From: Bog-473 sp963766995
Lineage (GTDB): Bacteria > Actinomycetota > Acidimicrobiia > Acidimicrobiales > RAAP-2
Assembly (NCBI GenBank): GCA_963766995.1
Contig: CAVYCE010000003.1
Coordinates: 868,001-932,000 of the forward strand
DNA: 64,000 bases
Direction: 5' to 3'
Below the pieces are notes generated by a model. That model saw only the letters and a list, made by a program, of their open reading frames with translations. It was not told the DNA's origin and ran no database searches. Below are positions 51,689 through 60,024 of this stretch, piece after piece. Position 1 is the stretch's first letter; each line of letters opens with the position of its first letter. A program made the position numbers and the translations under genes.

Positions 51689-52968
51689 CGGCCTGCTGCC
51701 GCCGCAAGCTCGGCAACTTTGGAGGTGCGGTGCCAGTGCATGATTCTCTTCAGTCCACTTTCAGGTGATCCGTTCGTAGTCTCGAGGACTGGAGTTGTTT
51801 CGCCTCCAAGCAGTTGGCGCATGCCAGCTGTCAGTTTGAGTCCGATCTCTGAGTTGGCCGCCGAGACAAGCGCAGGCTGTCCCTTATTGATCGAGCGGCT
51901 CACTTCTCTCGAATACGGCAGAATTGAGACGATCTTGTTGTCCAGAACGTCCTGAACGTCCTGAATTTTAATCCCAACATCGTCCTCCACCTTGTTGAGG
52001 ACAACACCAATGGAATCACTGTTGATGCGCAGTTTTTCTAGGGTGCTCAAGAAGACCCGCATATTGCGAATACTCGGCAAATCAAGTGTGACCATGCACA
52101 AAACCTTGGTGGAGTGATCAAATGCTGCAAGCACCACCTCGGACAATTGGGCGGGAGTGTCGACAACGAGATAGTCAAAGTGCTTCCGCAGTGCCCCCAT
52201 GACCTTGTAGACATCTTTGGGGGCGATCATGTCGGCTTCGGCTGGACTGAAAGGCGCCGCCAAGACTGAGAAACCAAGATCGTGCTCGAGCAGGTACTCC
52301 TCGATGTGCTCGTCCAGATCATCCTCGTCCACCGGCTCCCTAGCCAATAGGTCCGAGATCGTAAATCTCGGACGCAAATGCAGGGCGGTGGATACCTCGC
52401 CGAATTGAAGGTCAAGGTCAACCAGGCAGACCCGTTGCCCAGTCTGAGCGGCCAGGTAGCAGGCCAGATTGGTGGCGTAAAAGGTTTTCCCGCAGCCACC
52501 GCTCGACGATGCAACCGTGAACACCTCGGCGAACTGGCTTCGCTCAATGGCCACGCTGTGCGTGGTCACTGGCACTACCGTGCCGATTTCAGGGGTCCTG
52601 TCGGCCAAATCGAACGCGCGCTGAAGAGCGGTAGAAAGCTGGCGCTTGCTTGTGGGGTATTCCACCAGCTCAACTGCGCCAGTGCGCACGATGTCACTCA
52701 TTGATGCCCGAGGCTTTGGCCCGAGCGCCAGCACGATTGCGGGCACTGAGCCCGCGTTACGAAGCTGAGCCAACCGCACCATTCCGGCGTGGCTGTCGAA
52801 AACCGGGCCAGCGACGAGCACATCGAAGGGGCCCTGCTCCAGGACTTCTTCCAGCACGTCCGTCACGTTCGCACTGGTCACCACTTGGTAGCCCGGACCT
52901 AACGAGGCTTGGATAGCTCGGCTCAGGGCCGGCGACTTCGAGATGACGAAGATCCGACGGGAGATCAT
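51685..52968 (-). CDS. cpaE: Tad pilus localisation ATPase CpaE/TadZ
   Basis: The 427-residue product has an N-terminal response-regulator-like domain (1-120, with divergent acidic pocket) followed by a MinD/ParA-type ATPase. Its P-loop is SSSGGCGKT (154-162), without the usual first lysine of the deviant Walker motif. Next come VDLDLQFGEVSTALHL and YLVVDTPAQLSEV. TadZ/CpaE proteins recruit the pilus machine to a cell site. ATG at 52968 overlaps the cpaB stop (ATGA). A short extra C-terminal tail (ESGLKRIMHWHRTSKVAEL) is present. Confidence 0.92.
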   Translation of the reverse strand: MISRRIFVISKSPALSRAIQASLGPGYQVVTSANVTDVLEEVLEQGPFDVLVAGPVFDSHAGMVRLAQLRNAGSVPAIVLALGPKPRASMSDIVRTGAVELVEYPTSKRQLSTALQRAFDLADRTPEIGTVVPVTTHSVAIERSQFAEVFTVASSSGGCGKTFYATNLACYLAAQTGQRVCLVDLDLQFGEVSTALHLRPRFTISDLLAREPVDEDDLDEHIEEYLLEHDLGFSVLAAPFSPAEADMIAPKDVYKVMGALRKHFDYLVVDTPAQLSEVVLAAFDHSTKVLCMVTLDLPSIRNMRVFLSTLEKLRINSDSIGVVLNKVEDDVGIKIQDVQDVLDNKIVSILPYSREVSRSINKGQPALVSAANSEIGLKLTAGMRQLLGGETTPVLETTNGSPESGLKRIMHWHRTSKVAELAAAAGR

Positions 52969-53732
52969 GGCGCCACCGTTGTCTGTCCGGTGCCAATGCA
53001 CGTTCCGACAGCCACAGAACCCGCGCTCTTCTGCGTCTGAGTGACGGCCAGGGTCTCATTTTCCGACATGAAGGTCAGCAAGCGGGATTGGTTGGGATTT
53101 GCTGCCAGAAGAAGCGTGATCGTTCCCGGTACAGCTCTCCCACCTGCCAGTGATGGATCCGTGGCGAGGGCGGGCACGATGTTTGAGACATCAAGTACCT
53201 CGATGTCGGACATCACCAGCTCTGTGCAAGGCAGCGGAATCGCCGAAGTACTGACGTCTCCCTGTGAGAGTTTGGTGATGTTGGCATATACATCCACATC
53301 ACTTCCGGGTTGCAAATAGCCAGCCAGACCTGCCACGCCCGTGAGCGTGACCGTCACCCCGTCGTCGCCTTTGGGCAGTGAAATAGTCGAGGTGCTCGGC
53401 GTGAGCTGGACGGATTCAATGGCGTGTCCCAGCTTCACTGAGCTAGTCAGGACCGTGTCGGTCAGGGCCTGCAAGGTGGTGAGGTCACTAGCGACGTATT
53501 CCTTGGTGGAGATCGTTTCGATTCCGACCAGTCCCTTGGCCACCATCGTTTGGCCAGTTGTACCGGCCGGAATGTTGGCCTTGGCCACCACCACTGGCGT
53601 GTTAACTGCCGAGATCGTGATCCCGCCGGTCTTGTTCTTGGAACCGTTCACGACCGAAGCGAAGGCAATAGTGCCGCCCGCCAGGAAGAGAACGACACCT
53701 ATGGCCACCAGAATCAGCGTCTGCCGTTTCAC
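52965..53732 (-). CDS. cpaB: Flp pilus assembly protein CpaB/RcpC
   Basis: The 255-residue product has an N-terminal membrane helix (LILVAIGVVLFLAGGTIAFASV) and a SAF domain (VVVAKANIPAGTTGQTMVAKGLV). The RcpC/CpaB domain follows, with VTVTLTGVAGLAGYLQPGSDVDVYANI and the C-terminal LLLAANPNQSRLLTFMSENETLAVT. It lies on the outer face of the membrane and probably contacts peptidoglycan. It is the first gene of the cpaB-cpaE-tadA-tadB-tadC operon and is divergent from tadE. Confidence 0.92.
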   Translation of the reverse strand: MKRQTLILVAIGVVLFLAGGTIAFASVVNGSKNKTGGITISAVNTPVVVAKANIPAGTTGQTMVAKGLVGIETISTKEYVASDLTTLQALTDTVLTSSVKLGHAIESVQLTPSTSTISLPKGDDGVTVTLTGVAGLAGYLQPGSDVDVYANITKLSQGDVSTSAIPLPCTELVMSDIEVLDVSNIVPALATDPSLAGGRAVPGTITLLLAANPNQSRLLTFMSENETLAVTQTQKSAGSVAVGTCIGTGQTTVAP

Positions 53733-53888
53733 CGCATTTCCCCCATTTCACAGTTGCGCCCGGCGGACCATCCGATCCACGAGACATTGCTGTGCTCATT
53801 TGGGCGATGTCCAGAAGGTCCGAAGCTCTTCTGAGTCACCCACCCGTTCCCAATGGTTCGAGGGTAAGACCGGAACAGCTCGGCGTAC

Positions 53889-53906
53889 ATAGGCCCTTTG
53901 GACCAT
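53889..53906. promoter_or_regulatory. Tad-locus 18-bp box, copy d
   Basis: ATAGGCCC-TT-TGGACCAT lies 157 bp upstream of cpaB. It fits the consensus at all conserved positions. Confidence 0.68.
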
Positions 53907-53939
53907 TTGGCTTCCGAGCGACCCTTGTAGAGCCCACAA

Positions 53940-53957
53940 ATAGGCCTTTCTGCCCAT
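53940..53957. promoter_or_regulatory. Tad-locus 18-bp box, copy f
   Basis: ATAGGCCTTTCTGCCCAT lies 100 bp upstream of the tadE start. Same orientation on the plus strand as the other five copies. Confidence 0.62.
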
Positions 53958-53970
53958 GTGGGACATGGGC
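53952..53970. repeat. Perfect palindrome GCCCATGT-GGG-ACATGGGC
   Basis: Eight-base arms with a GGG spacer, overlapping the last bases of Tad box f and 87 bp upstream of tadE. It could be a second operator or a leader hairpin for the tadE operon. Confidence 0.5.
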
Positions 53971-54056
53971 CTTATGGCGCACACTCACCCCCAGGGACGG
54001 TTTGCTGAGGACGAGGGGTCACTCGTCCGTCGAAATAACCGAGGAGGAGGTCCAAC

Positions 54057-54587
54057 ATGGGACCGAGGGTCTTGCAACGAATAGCTCGAGAACGACGAAG
54101 TGACGAAGCGGGAGCCGAGTTGGTCGAATTCGCCATAGTTGTCGTCCTACTTCTCGGCCTTATCTTCGGGATCGTGTCACTAGGTCTTTCGTTCGCTGCC
54201 AAGGAGACGATCACTCAGTCGGCCGCCGACGGGGCTCGCAGCGGAATCGTGTCGACGTCCATTGGCACTGGTGAGCTGGCGGCACTCAAGACCACCTCGG
54301 GTGACTTGGCCTGGATGGGGTCAGCCCCGAATACGACGTTTCCGACCTGCGCCGGAGGTTCCGGGTCTTCGTGCACTATGACATCGTGCGGCTCATCGGG
54401 ATCGGCCATCACCTGCACGGCTAAGGAGCTAGCCATCTGCCCCGGCAATAGCGCCAGTGCCTGCATACAGGTCTACGTCTCGTACAACTACGCCAGCCGT
54501 CCGCTCTTTCCTGCTCTTTTCGGAATCACTGCGCCTAGCACCATCTCGTCGACCGCCACACTTCAGTGGAGTCCGACACCGTCATGA
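54057..54587 (+). CDS. TadE-like pseudopilin/pilus assembly protein
   Basis: The 176-residue product has the TadE N-terminal motif EAGAELVEFAIVVVLLLGLIFGIVSLGLSFA, i.e. a prepilin-like helix with Glu, preceded by a basic leader. An extracytoplasmic part with six cysteines follows (PTCAGG, SSCTMTSCGS, ITCTAKELAICPG, SACIQVYV). It is likely processed by the prepilin peptidase two genes downstream. ATG at 54057 follows GAGGAGGA. First gene of the tadE-tadG-peptidase unit; it overlaps the next gene (ATGA). Confidence 0.88.
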   Translation: MGPRVLQRIARERRSDEAGAELVEFAIVVVLLLGLIFGIVSLGLSFAAKETITQSAADGARSGIVSTSIGTGELAALKTTSGDLAWMGSAPNTTFPTCAGGSGSSCTMTSCGSSGSAITCTAKELAICPGNSASACIQVYVSYNYASRPLFPALFGITAPSTISSTATLQWSPTPS

Positions 54588-56176
54588 ACCGTTCACTGAA
54601 GCGCCGCATAGCAGGTCCACACTCCGAGAAGGGTGTCGTGCTCATCGTCACAGTTCTGTGCATGGCCCTCATGGCTACTGCATGTGCATTCGCGGTAGAT
54701 CTCGGACGCAATGTGGTAATCAATCGCTCGCTCCAGTCGATTGCCGATTCAGGTGCGCTCGATTCGGCCCTGTATCTCGACGATGGTGGATTGTGTAGCT
54801 CCGGATCCACCGAGGCATCAACCATCTCGACCAATGGTCAACCGATCGGATCCTTGCCTTCGGGCTTCAGCCCAACAGTGACGGCGATACCCGGATCGTA
54901 CGTTGGAACGACCTTTACGAAATATGCGTCGCCCTGCAACGCAGTGAAAACGACGGCTTCTGACTCAATGAGCAACCTCTTCGTCTCGGGGAGCAGTTCC
55001 CTGACTCGAAGCGCGATCGCGGCATTGACGCCCTTTGCCGGCTTTGACATTGGAACCTATGTGACCAACGTCAGCACTCAGCAATCCACCGTCCTGAATA
55101 CATTGTTGGGAAATCTAAGCGGCCATAGCAATCAGACCGCAGTCAGCATCTCAGGAATCGGCTACAACGGATTGGCCACGACGGGCATCACTATTTCGCA
55201 ATTGATCAGCGCTAACTCGTCCGTGCTTTCAACGTCGAATATCCTGACTGCGTCCTACACCGACGTACAGTGGGCGACCTTTTTGAGCAATGCCGTGACT
55301 GCTGTCTCGGGGAGTAACACCTCTCTGACCAGTCTCATTACCAAGCTGACGGCCAATTCGCACACGACATCGACAACCCTGTGCTCCATGATCAGCACGG
55401 CTGACTGCACCAGTGGCTCGGTCTCGGTGAGTGGTCTATCCACGACCATCAACGTGCTGCAGGTGCTGACTGCTGAAGCCGAACTGGCCAACGGTACCAA
55501 CGCCATCGCTTTGACGTCACTGATCAACCTGGGCACCGTCACTACTCTCTTGAACTCACTCCTCAATGCCACCATCGGCACGCCGAGTTTGGTCGTGACG
55601 GGTATTCAGAAGCCTGTGTACGCCTACGGTCCGGTCCCAACCAGCGCGTCGACCACGCAAGTGACCGCAACGTTGACTATCCCCCTGAACTTGACTCTGG
55701 CTGGAATCACCTTGGCGTCTCTGCCGATAGTGATCCCGCTCAACGTCGCCCAGGGGACCGCCAAGCTCAGCTCGGTGACCTGCAACAACGACACGTTCAG
55801 CCAGGACGGCATTTTGGTGACCACCACCGGAGTCAGCAATAACGTGACTGTGGGTGGGCTGCAGGCGACGACGATTACGGCACTTGGAAACACGCAGACG
55901 GATACCTACGCCGCTTCAGTGGTCCCACCGACGTCGGCGACGATCACCGCTGGCACCAACCCGGTGACCAGTGGATCGTTTGGATTCGGTACGGTGAACG
56001 TCTCCAGCGGACTCGATGGACTCTTGCCATCGGTGCTCGACAGCATCGTCGGTAATGTACTCAGCCCGCTCTCCTTGGTCCTCGGTCCGGTGCTGCAACT
56101 ATTCGGCATCTCCTTGGCCGGAGCTCAAGTGGCGACAATCAGCTCCAACTGTGGTGCTGCGTCGCTGGTGCAGTGA
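54584..56176 (+). CDS. TadG-like/TadE-related surface protein
   Basis: The 530-residue product begins with a basic leader and a TadG-like helix (EKGVVLIVTVLCMALMATACAFAVDLGRNVVINRSLQSIADSGAL). This is the Tad-like pilus domain that places the rest outside. The remainder is a long Ser/Thr/Asn-rich beta-type sequence with few charges and three Cys-containing patches (STADCTSG, VTCNNDTF, NCGAAS), ending in a hydrophobic segment. ATG at 54584 overlaps the tadE stop; the six-codon extension is rejected. It is probably a minor pilus or adhesin component. No further domain recognised. Confidence 0.78.
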   Translation: MNRSLKRRIAGPHSEKGVVLIVTVLCMALMATACAFAVDLGRNVVINRSLQSIADSGALDSALYLDDGGLCSSGSTEASTISTNGQPIGSLPSGFSPTVTAIPGSYVGTTFTKYASPCNAVKTTASDSMSNLFVSGSSSLTRSAIAALTPFAGFDIGTYVTNVSTQQSTVLNTLLGNLSGHSNQTAVSISGIGYNGLATTGITISQLISANSSVLSTSNILTASYTDVQWATFLSNAVTAVSGSNTSLTSLITKLTANSHTTSTTLCSMISTADCTSGSVSVSGLSTTINVLQVLTAEAELANGTNAIALTSLINLGTVTTLLNSLLNATIGTPSLVVTGIQKPVYAYGPVPTSASTTQVTATLTIPLNLTLAGITLASLPIVIPLNVAQGTAKLSSVTCNNDTFSQDGILVTTTGVSNNVTVGGLQATTITALGNTQTDTYAASVVPPTSATITAGTNPVTSGSFGFGTVNVSSGLDGLLPSVLDSIVGNVLSPLSLVLGPVLQLFGISLAGAQVATISSNCGAASLVQ

Positions 56177-56847
56177 CCATGAACGTTGCTGTATTTGTCG
56201 CCACCGCGCTGGGAATGGCTGTCGGGGCCGTGTGCGTACCCGCTACCCGCCGGCAATTGGCTGCTGCCATGGCTCGCTCGACCGATGATGGACCCGCATT
56301 GGATGTTCCCGGTGGGACCTTTCACCGAATCGCCCTGATCGTCGCGTCAGGCCTCCTTCCGGGATTGGTGGTCTTCCGGGCGGGGTGGTCGATCGTCGCT
56401 ATACCACCGCTCCTCCTCCTGGTGGGCCTGGTGCACCTGGCCTACTGCGACATGACCCGGTTCTTGCTGCCAAAGACGATGGTGCACGTCACCAGTGCCT
56501 GTGTGGCGGCCAGTGTCCTGACCGTTGGATGGGTCCACGACGACTGGCACCGAGTGATCTGGGCCGGCGTAGGCGGGCTGGCACTTTTCGCGTTCCTGCT
56601 AGTGATCAACCTGATGAATCCGGCCTGGATGGCTTTCGGAGATGTCCGACTGGCCTTCGCCGTAGGCATGGGTCTCGGCTGGATAAGCGGTGCCGCCCTG
56701 CTGCAGACATTCATCGTGGCCAATGTGCTGGCTGCGGTGGCCGGCTTAGTCATGATTGCGGCCCACCGAGGCCAGCGAACGTCAGCACTTCCGTTCGGCC
56801 TCTATTTAGCGTTGGCCTCGGCCGTGGTCATCTTCGTCTGGAGTTAA
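56173..56847 (+). CDS. Prepilin peptidase (TadV/CpaA type, A24)
   Basis: The 224-residue membrane protein has the two catalytic aspartates of type IV prepilin peptidases, in YCDMTRFLLPKT (about residue 95) and FGDVRLAFAVG (about residue 158), each followed by a hydrophobic helix. A long N-terminal helix and linker precede them; there is no methylase zinc domain. It should cleave the leaders of the three Flp pilins and of TadE. The start is GTG at 56173, overlapping the tadG stop as GTGA. It is convergent with the L,D-transpeptidase, stop codons overlapping. Confidence 0.88.
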   Translation: MTMNVAVFVATALGMAVGAVCVPATRRQLAAAMARSTDDGPALDVPGGTFHRIALIVASGLLPGLVVFRAGWSIVAIPPLLLLVGLVHLAYCDMTRFLLPKTMVHVTSACVAASVLTVGWVHDDWHRVIWAGVGGLALFAFLLVINLMNPAWMAFGDVRLAFAVGMGLGWISGAALLQTFIVANVLAAVAGLVMIAAHRGQRTSALPFGLYLALASAVVIFVWS

Positions 56848-58358
56848 CTGACGGTGACGAGCGATCCGATAACCATATAAGGCCAGACGACCGATGCTGC
56901 AGTGTAAGGAAGCTCGACACAGCCCAAGCTTTGAGGATCGCCATACGACGCTCGAGGCATGTAGTGCAGAGCATCCCCGCCGTTGAAGTACGCCACGAAC
57001 TGCACCGGATCGGCGTAGCTTCTTCCGTCCGGATTGACTCCTCGCATCACCTGATTGCGCAGACGTAGGTAGACGGGGAACGTGCCCTTGGCCGTTGGCG
57101 TCCCGTAACCGCCGGTATTGGCCGGAGTGAGTTCCACCACCTGCCCGTTGTGCCAAATGGTCAGTGTCTCCGGCAACTCCTCGGTGGCCACGGCGTAGGA
57201 ATAGCCGTTGGGGTTGACATGTGCACTGGGGTCTTGTGCCGCCGCCTGCAGGTCGGCAATCTCGGGTGGCGAGATGTTGCCGTCGGTAGGCAGTCCGGCT
57301 ACCGATTCGAAGGCCCTGATGGCGCCCTGGGTCATTACGTTGTCCTGACCGGGCTGCCACAGGGCAGCCAGCGTGGGCGGCGGGACCCATCGCCACTGGA
57401 AGTCGTGACCCGACCAAGTCAGTGGCAGATAGCCCAAGTTGGCCAGCGCTTCCTGCTGACCCAGCACGGTATTGAGTGGCTCCGCTGCTCCGTAGGCCAC
57501 CCAATAGCCCCCATTCCGAGCAGCAATGCCAACAACGGGAGAAGTGACCGGATTCGCCTCGGCCGAACCAGCAAAGGGCGCATCACCGAAACTGAAGATG
57601 CCACCATCGCTGCCGACCATCCAGTAGCCGCCGCCATCGGGAGTAGCCGCCAAGGCCACGATGGGAGCGTTGAGGTTCGTTCCGCCCATGCTGCCCAAGA
57701 AACGAGCATCGCCGAAGGCGAAGACACCACCATCACTACCAACCAGCCAATAACCCCTGCCGTCAGGAGTCGCCGCCATGCCCACAACGGGTGCGTCAAG
57801 AGTCATGGCACCGGTCGATCCGAGGAAGGGGGCATCGCCGAAGGCAAAAATGCCGCCATCGGACGCCACTAACCAGTACCCATTTCCAGATGGCGTGGAC
57901 GCCATGCCCACAATGGGTTGGTTCAGCACCATGGATCCGGTCGATCCACGAAACGCAGCGTCACCAAAAGAAAAGATCCCACCATCGCTGCCGACGAGCC
58001 AATAGCCGTTCCCTGTTGGCGTAGACGCCATGCCCACAACGGGAGCGTTGGGAGCGGTAGCGAGAGAGCCGATCTCCGGAGCGTCGCCTTCGCTGTCAAC
58101 GGCACCGGACGCCGTCGTGGTCCAGTAGCCGCTGCCATTAGGCATGGACGCAATGGCCGCGATGGGCCCGCTCAGTCCGGTCTCATTGCCGACTGCGTTA
58201 AGTGCGCTGCCGAAGGCCAAGACCGAATTGGCAATTCCAAGTGTTGCCGCGCCGACATTGCTTGCTGACGGGCCAACCAAAACGGTCAATCCCGTCAGGA
58301 GGGCACCAATGGCGACCAGTGCTCGGATGGCACTGACGCGAATTCGGTCTGCAGACAT
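56844..58358 (-). CDS. L,D-transpeptidase with N-terminal GYWLVGSDGG repeats
   Basis: The 504-residue product has a signal peptide (ALVAIGALLTGLTVLVGPSASNVGAA) and about six 40-42-residue repeats of the form GYWLVGSDGGIFSFGDAPFxGS (residues 64-290). A peptidoglycan-binding-like linker follows (MTQGAIRAFESVAGLPTDGNI). The C-terminal YkuD-type domain has a catalytic HYMPRASYGDPQSLGCVEL (H465, S477, C480). It probably makes 3-3 cross-links or attaches proteins at the cell wall. The repeats resemble beta-propeller blades and may bind glycan. ATG at 58358. Confidence 0.85.
   Translation of the reverse strand: MSADRIRVSAIRALVAIGALLTGLTVLVGPSASNVGAATLGIANSVLAFGSALNAVGNETGLSGPIAAIASMPNGSGYWTTTASGAVDSEGDAPEIGSLATAPNAPVVGMASTPTGNGYWLVGSDGGIFSFGDAAFRGSTGSMVLNQPIVGMASTPSGNGYWLVASDGGIFAFGDAPFLGSTGAMTLDAPVVGMAATPDGRGYWLVGSDGGVFAFGDARFLGSMGGTNLNAPIVALAATPDGGGYWMVGSDGGIFSFGDAPFAGSAEANPVTSPVVGIAARNGGYWVAYGAAEPLNTVLGQQEALANLGYLPLTWSGHDFQWRWVPPPTLAALWQPGQDNVMTQGAIRAFESVAGLPTDGNISPPEIADLQAAAQDPSAHVNPNGYSYAVATEELPETLTIWHNGQVVELTPANTGGYGTPTAKGTFPVYLRLRNQVMRGVNPDGRSYADPVQFVAYFNGGDALHYMPRASYGDPQSLGCVELPYTAASVVWPYMVIGSLVTVS
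57489..58169 (-). repeat. Tandem 126-bp coding repeats in L,D-transpeptidase
   Basis: GYW-SDGG-FGDA units recur with starts at residues 78, 118, 160, 202, 244 and 284, i.e. a 42-codon period (40 for the first). The central four are most alike at DNA level; the outer two are degenerate. Confidence 0.8.
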
Positions 58359-58456
58359 TGCTCGTTCCCATCGCCAAGGGATTGTTGCAATTCAATTGAA
58401 GCAACCGAGGACGTTACTCCCCCGGTCGATGTAAGGGCACGCGCCCCCGCAGGTTC

Positions 58457-59848
58457 CTATGCGGCAACTACCCGCACGTTGCGGGCCTCTTCACCCTTCC
58501 GACCTGCGGCAACCGTGAATTCAACGGTCCAACCTTCGGCCAGACCACGCCGGGCATCGCCTTCGATGTTCGTGTGGTGAACAAAGAGATCGTCACCGCG
58601 GTCACGGGCGAGGAAGCCGTAGCCCCGTGCGCCGTTGAAGAACTTGACCGTTCCGATCATTTTCTTGGCGGCCGGTGCCTGTCGCTGCTGCACCTTCGGG
58701 TACTCCCCCTGCTGAGGTTCAGGGGACTTCTTCTTTTGCTGCACCTCTGGGGCTTTCATCGGTGTGGAAAACGGAGTTTGGAATCCTGGTTCCATGCCAA
58801 GGGCACGCTGCAAGCCCTTGACTTCCTTCTGCTGCTCATCAGTTACCAGGGAAACAACAGTGCCCGTACGGCCGGCTCGTCCCGTGCGTCCAGAACGGTG
58901 CACATAGTCCGTGTGGTCTCCCGGCGGATCGAAGTGCACGACGCAAGGGAGATCGTCAACGTGAATGCCTCGGGCTACGACGTCGGTGGCGACCAAAGCA
59001 TCGGTGCGTCCCTTGGCGAAAGCATCGAGTGCCTTCTCCCGTTGAGCCTGAGTACGGTCGCCATGCATCGGCACCGCTCTCACGCCCTGGGCCATCAGCT
59101 GGCGGACCACCCGGTCCGCACCACGCTTGGTGCGGCAGAAGACGAAAGCCCGACCATGACCCTCGATCAACTTTGCCGTCACGGCCACACGCTCGTCTCT
59201 GCTCACCTTCCAGAAGTGGTGGGCCACGTCGGCCTTCTGCTCTTCAGCGGCCTCGATCTGCACCCGCACAGGGTCGTGCTGGTAGCTCCGGATGATCGAC
59301 TCGACTTCCTTACCGATGGTGGCCGAGAACAAGAGGACCTGGCGATTGGGAGAGGTCTGGTCCAGGAGTCGACGCACGGCGGGGAGAAATCCCATGTCGG
59401 ACATACGATCTGCCTCGTCCAGCACCACCGTGGTCACGTCGTCCAGCAGGACGTCACCCCGTTCGATCAGGTCTTCGAGGCGTCCTGGGCACGCCACCAC
59501 GACATTGGCACCCTTGTGCAGAGCCTTGATCTGGTCTCGGTAACCGGTGCCGCCAAAAATTGAGACAACACGCTGGCTGTCGCGACCAAGCAACGAGCCG
59601 ATCACGGAGTGCACCTGCGATGCCAGCTCTCGGGTCGGCACCAACACAAGTGCGCGGGGGCGTCTGGGCCGAGACTGTGCCATGTGCGCCACAATCGGCA
59701 TGGCAAAAGCCAGCGTCTTGCCGGAACCGGTGGGGGCTTTGCCGCAGATGTCCTTGCCGGCAAGCGCCGGTGGAATGGTTGCAGCTTGAATGGGGAGCGG
59801 GCTGTTGATGCCCATGTTTTGCAGTCGCGCGTCTATGTCCGCGGACAC
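58457..59848 (-). CDS. DEAD-box RNA helicase fused to a cold-shock domain
   Basis: Counting from GTG 59848 the product has 463 residues: Q motif SPLPIQAATIP, Walker A APTGSGKT (38-45), PTRELASQ, DEAD (144-147), SAT (175-177), ARGIHV and HRSGRTGR (317-324). A Lys/Gln/Pro linker follows. A complete cold-shock domain is at 397-463, with RNP1-like KFFNGARGYGF and RNP2-like DLFVHH. RNA unwinding joined to a nucleic-acid chaperone suggests a role in ribosome assembly or cold adaptation. The aromatic residue that precedes the Q motif (TSFTDLGVSADI) lies upstream of GTG 59848. The frame stays open, and an AUC at 59872 with GGAG seven bases upstream may be the true start. Confidence 0.9.
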   Translation of the reverse strand: MSADIDARLQNMGINSPLPIQAATIPPALAGKDICGKAPTGSGKTLAFAMPIVAHMAQSRPRRPRALVLVPTRELASQVHSVIGSLLGRDSQRVVSIFGGTGYRDQIKALHKGANVVVACPGRLEDLIERGDVLLDDVTTVVLDEADRMSDMGFLPAVRRLLDQTSPNRQVLLFSATIGKEVESIIRSYQHDPVRVQIEAAEEQKADVAHHFWKVSRDERVAVTAKLIEGHGRAFVFCRTKRGADRVVRQLMAQGVRAVPMHGDRTQAQREKALDAFAKGRTDALVATDVVARGIHVDDLPCVVHFDPPGDHTDYVHRSGRTGRAGRTGTVVSLVTDEQQKEVKGLQRALGMEPGFQTPFSTPMKAPEVQQKKKSPEPQQGEYPKVQQRQAPAAKKMIGTVKFFNGARGYGFLARDRGDDLFVHHTNIEGDARRGLAEGWTVEFTVAAGRKGEEARNVRVVAA

Positions 59849-60024
59849 GCCAAGGTCTGTGAAGGAAGTGATGTCGAAACTCCAGTCGAGTGATGTACGG
59901 CCTACTCGAACACGATTTTCGAACGGGCCCCACTGAACGATGGTTCAGCGGCGACACCAACGATAGCAGATGCGCGCTGATCTGCGACATCGGGCAGGTC
60001 AAAAGGCACGATTACGATTGCTTC

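Larger units (their letters stand above)
53733..54056. other. Divergent control region between cpaB and tadE operons
   Basis: A 324-bp spacer without a credible coding frame. It carries two 18-bp Tad boxes (53889-53906 and 53940-53957) and a perfect 8-bp-arm palindrome (53952-53970). The cpaB side and the tadE side each have about 100-160 bp of leader beyond the boxes. GGAGGAGG stands just before the tadE start. Confidence 0.6.

Noticed and set aside
51715..53001. Repeated MHWHRT-coding sequence at both ends of the cpaE frame
   Set aside because: The upstream copy is before the real start at 52968, and the two DNA copies are only partly alike; probably coincidence.
57489..58169. Regular repeats as a CRISPR array
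   Set aside because: They are in-frame 42-codon protein repeats inside a secreted enzyme, without unique spacers.
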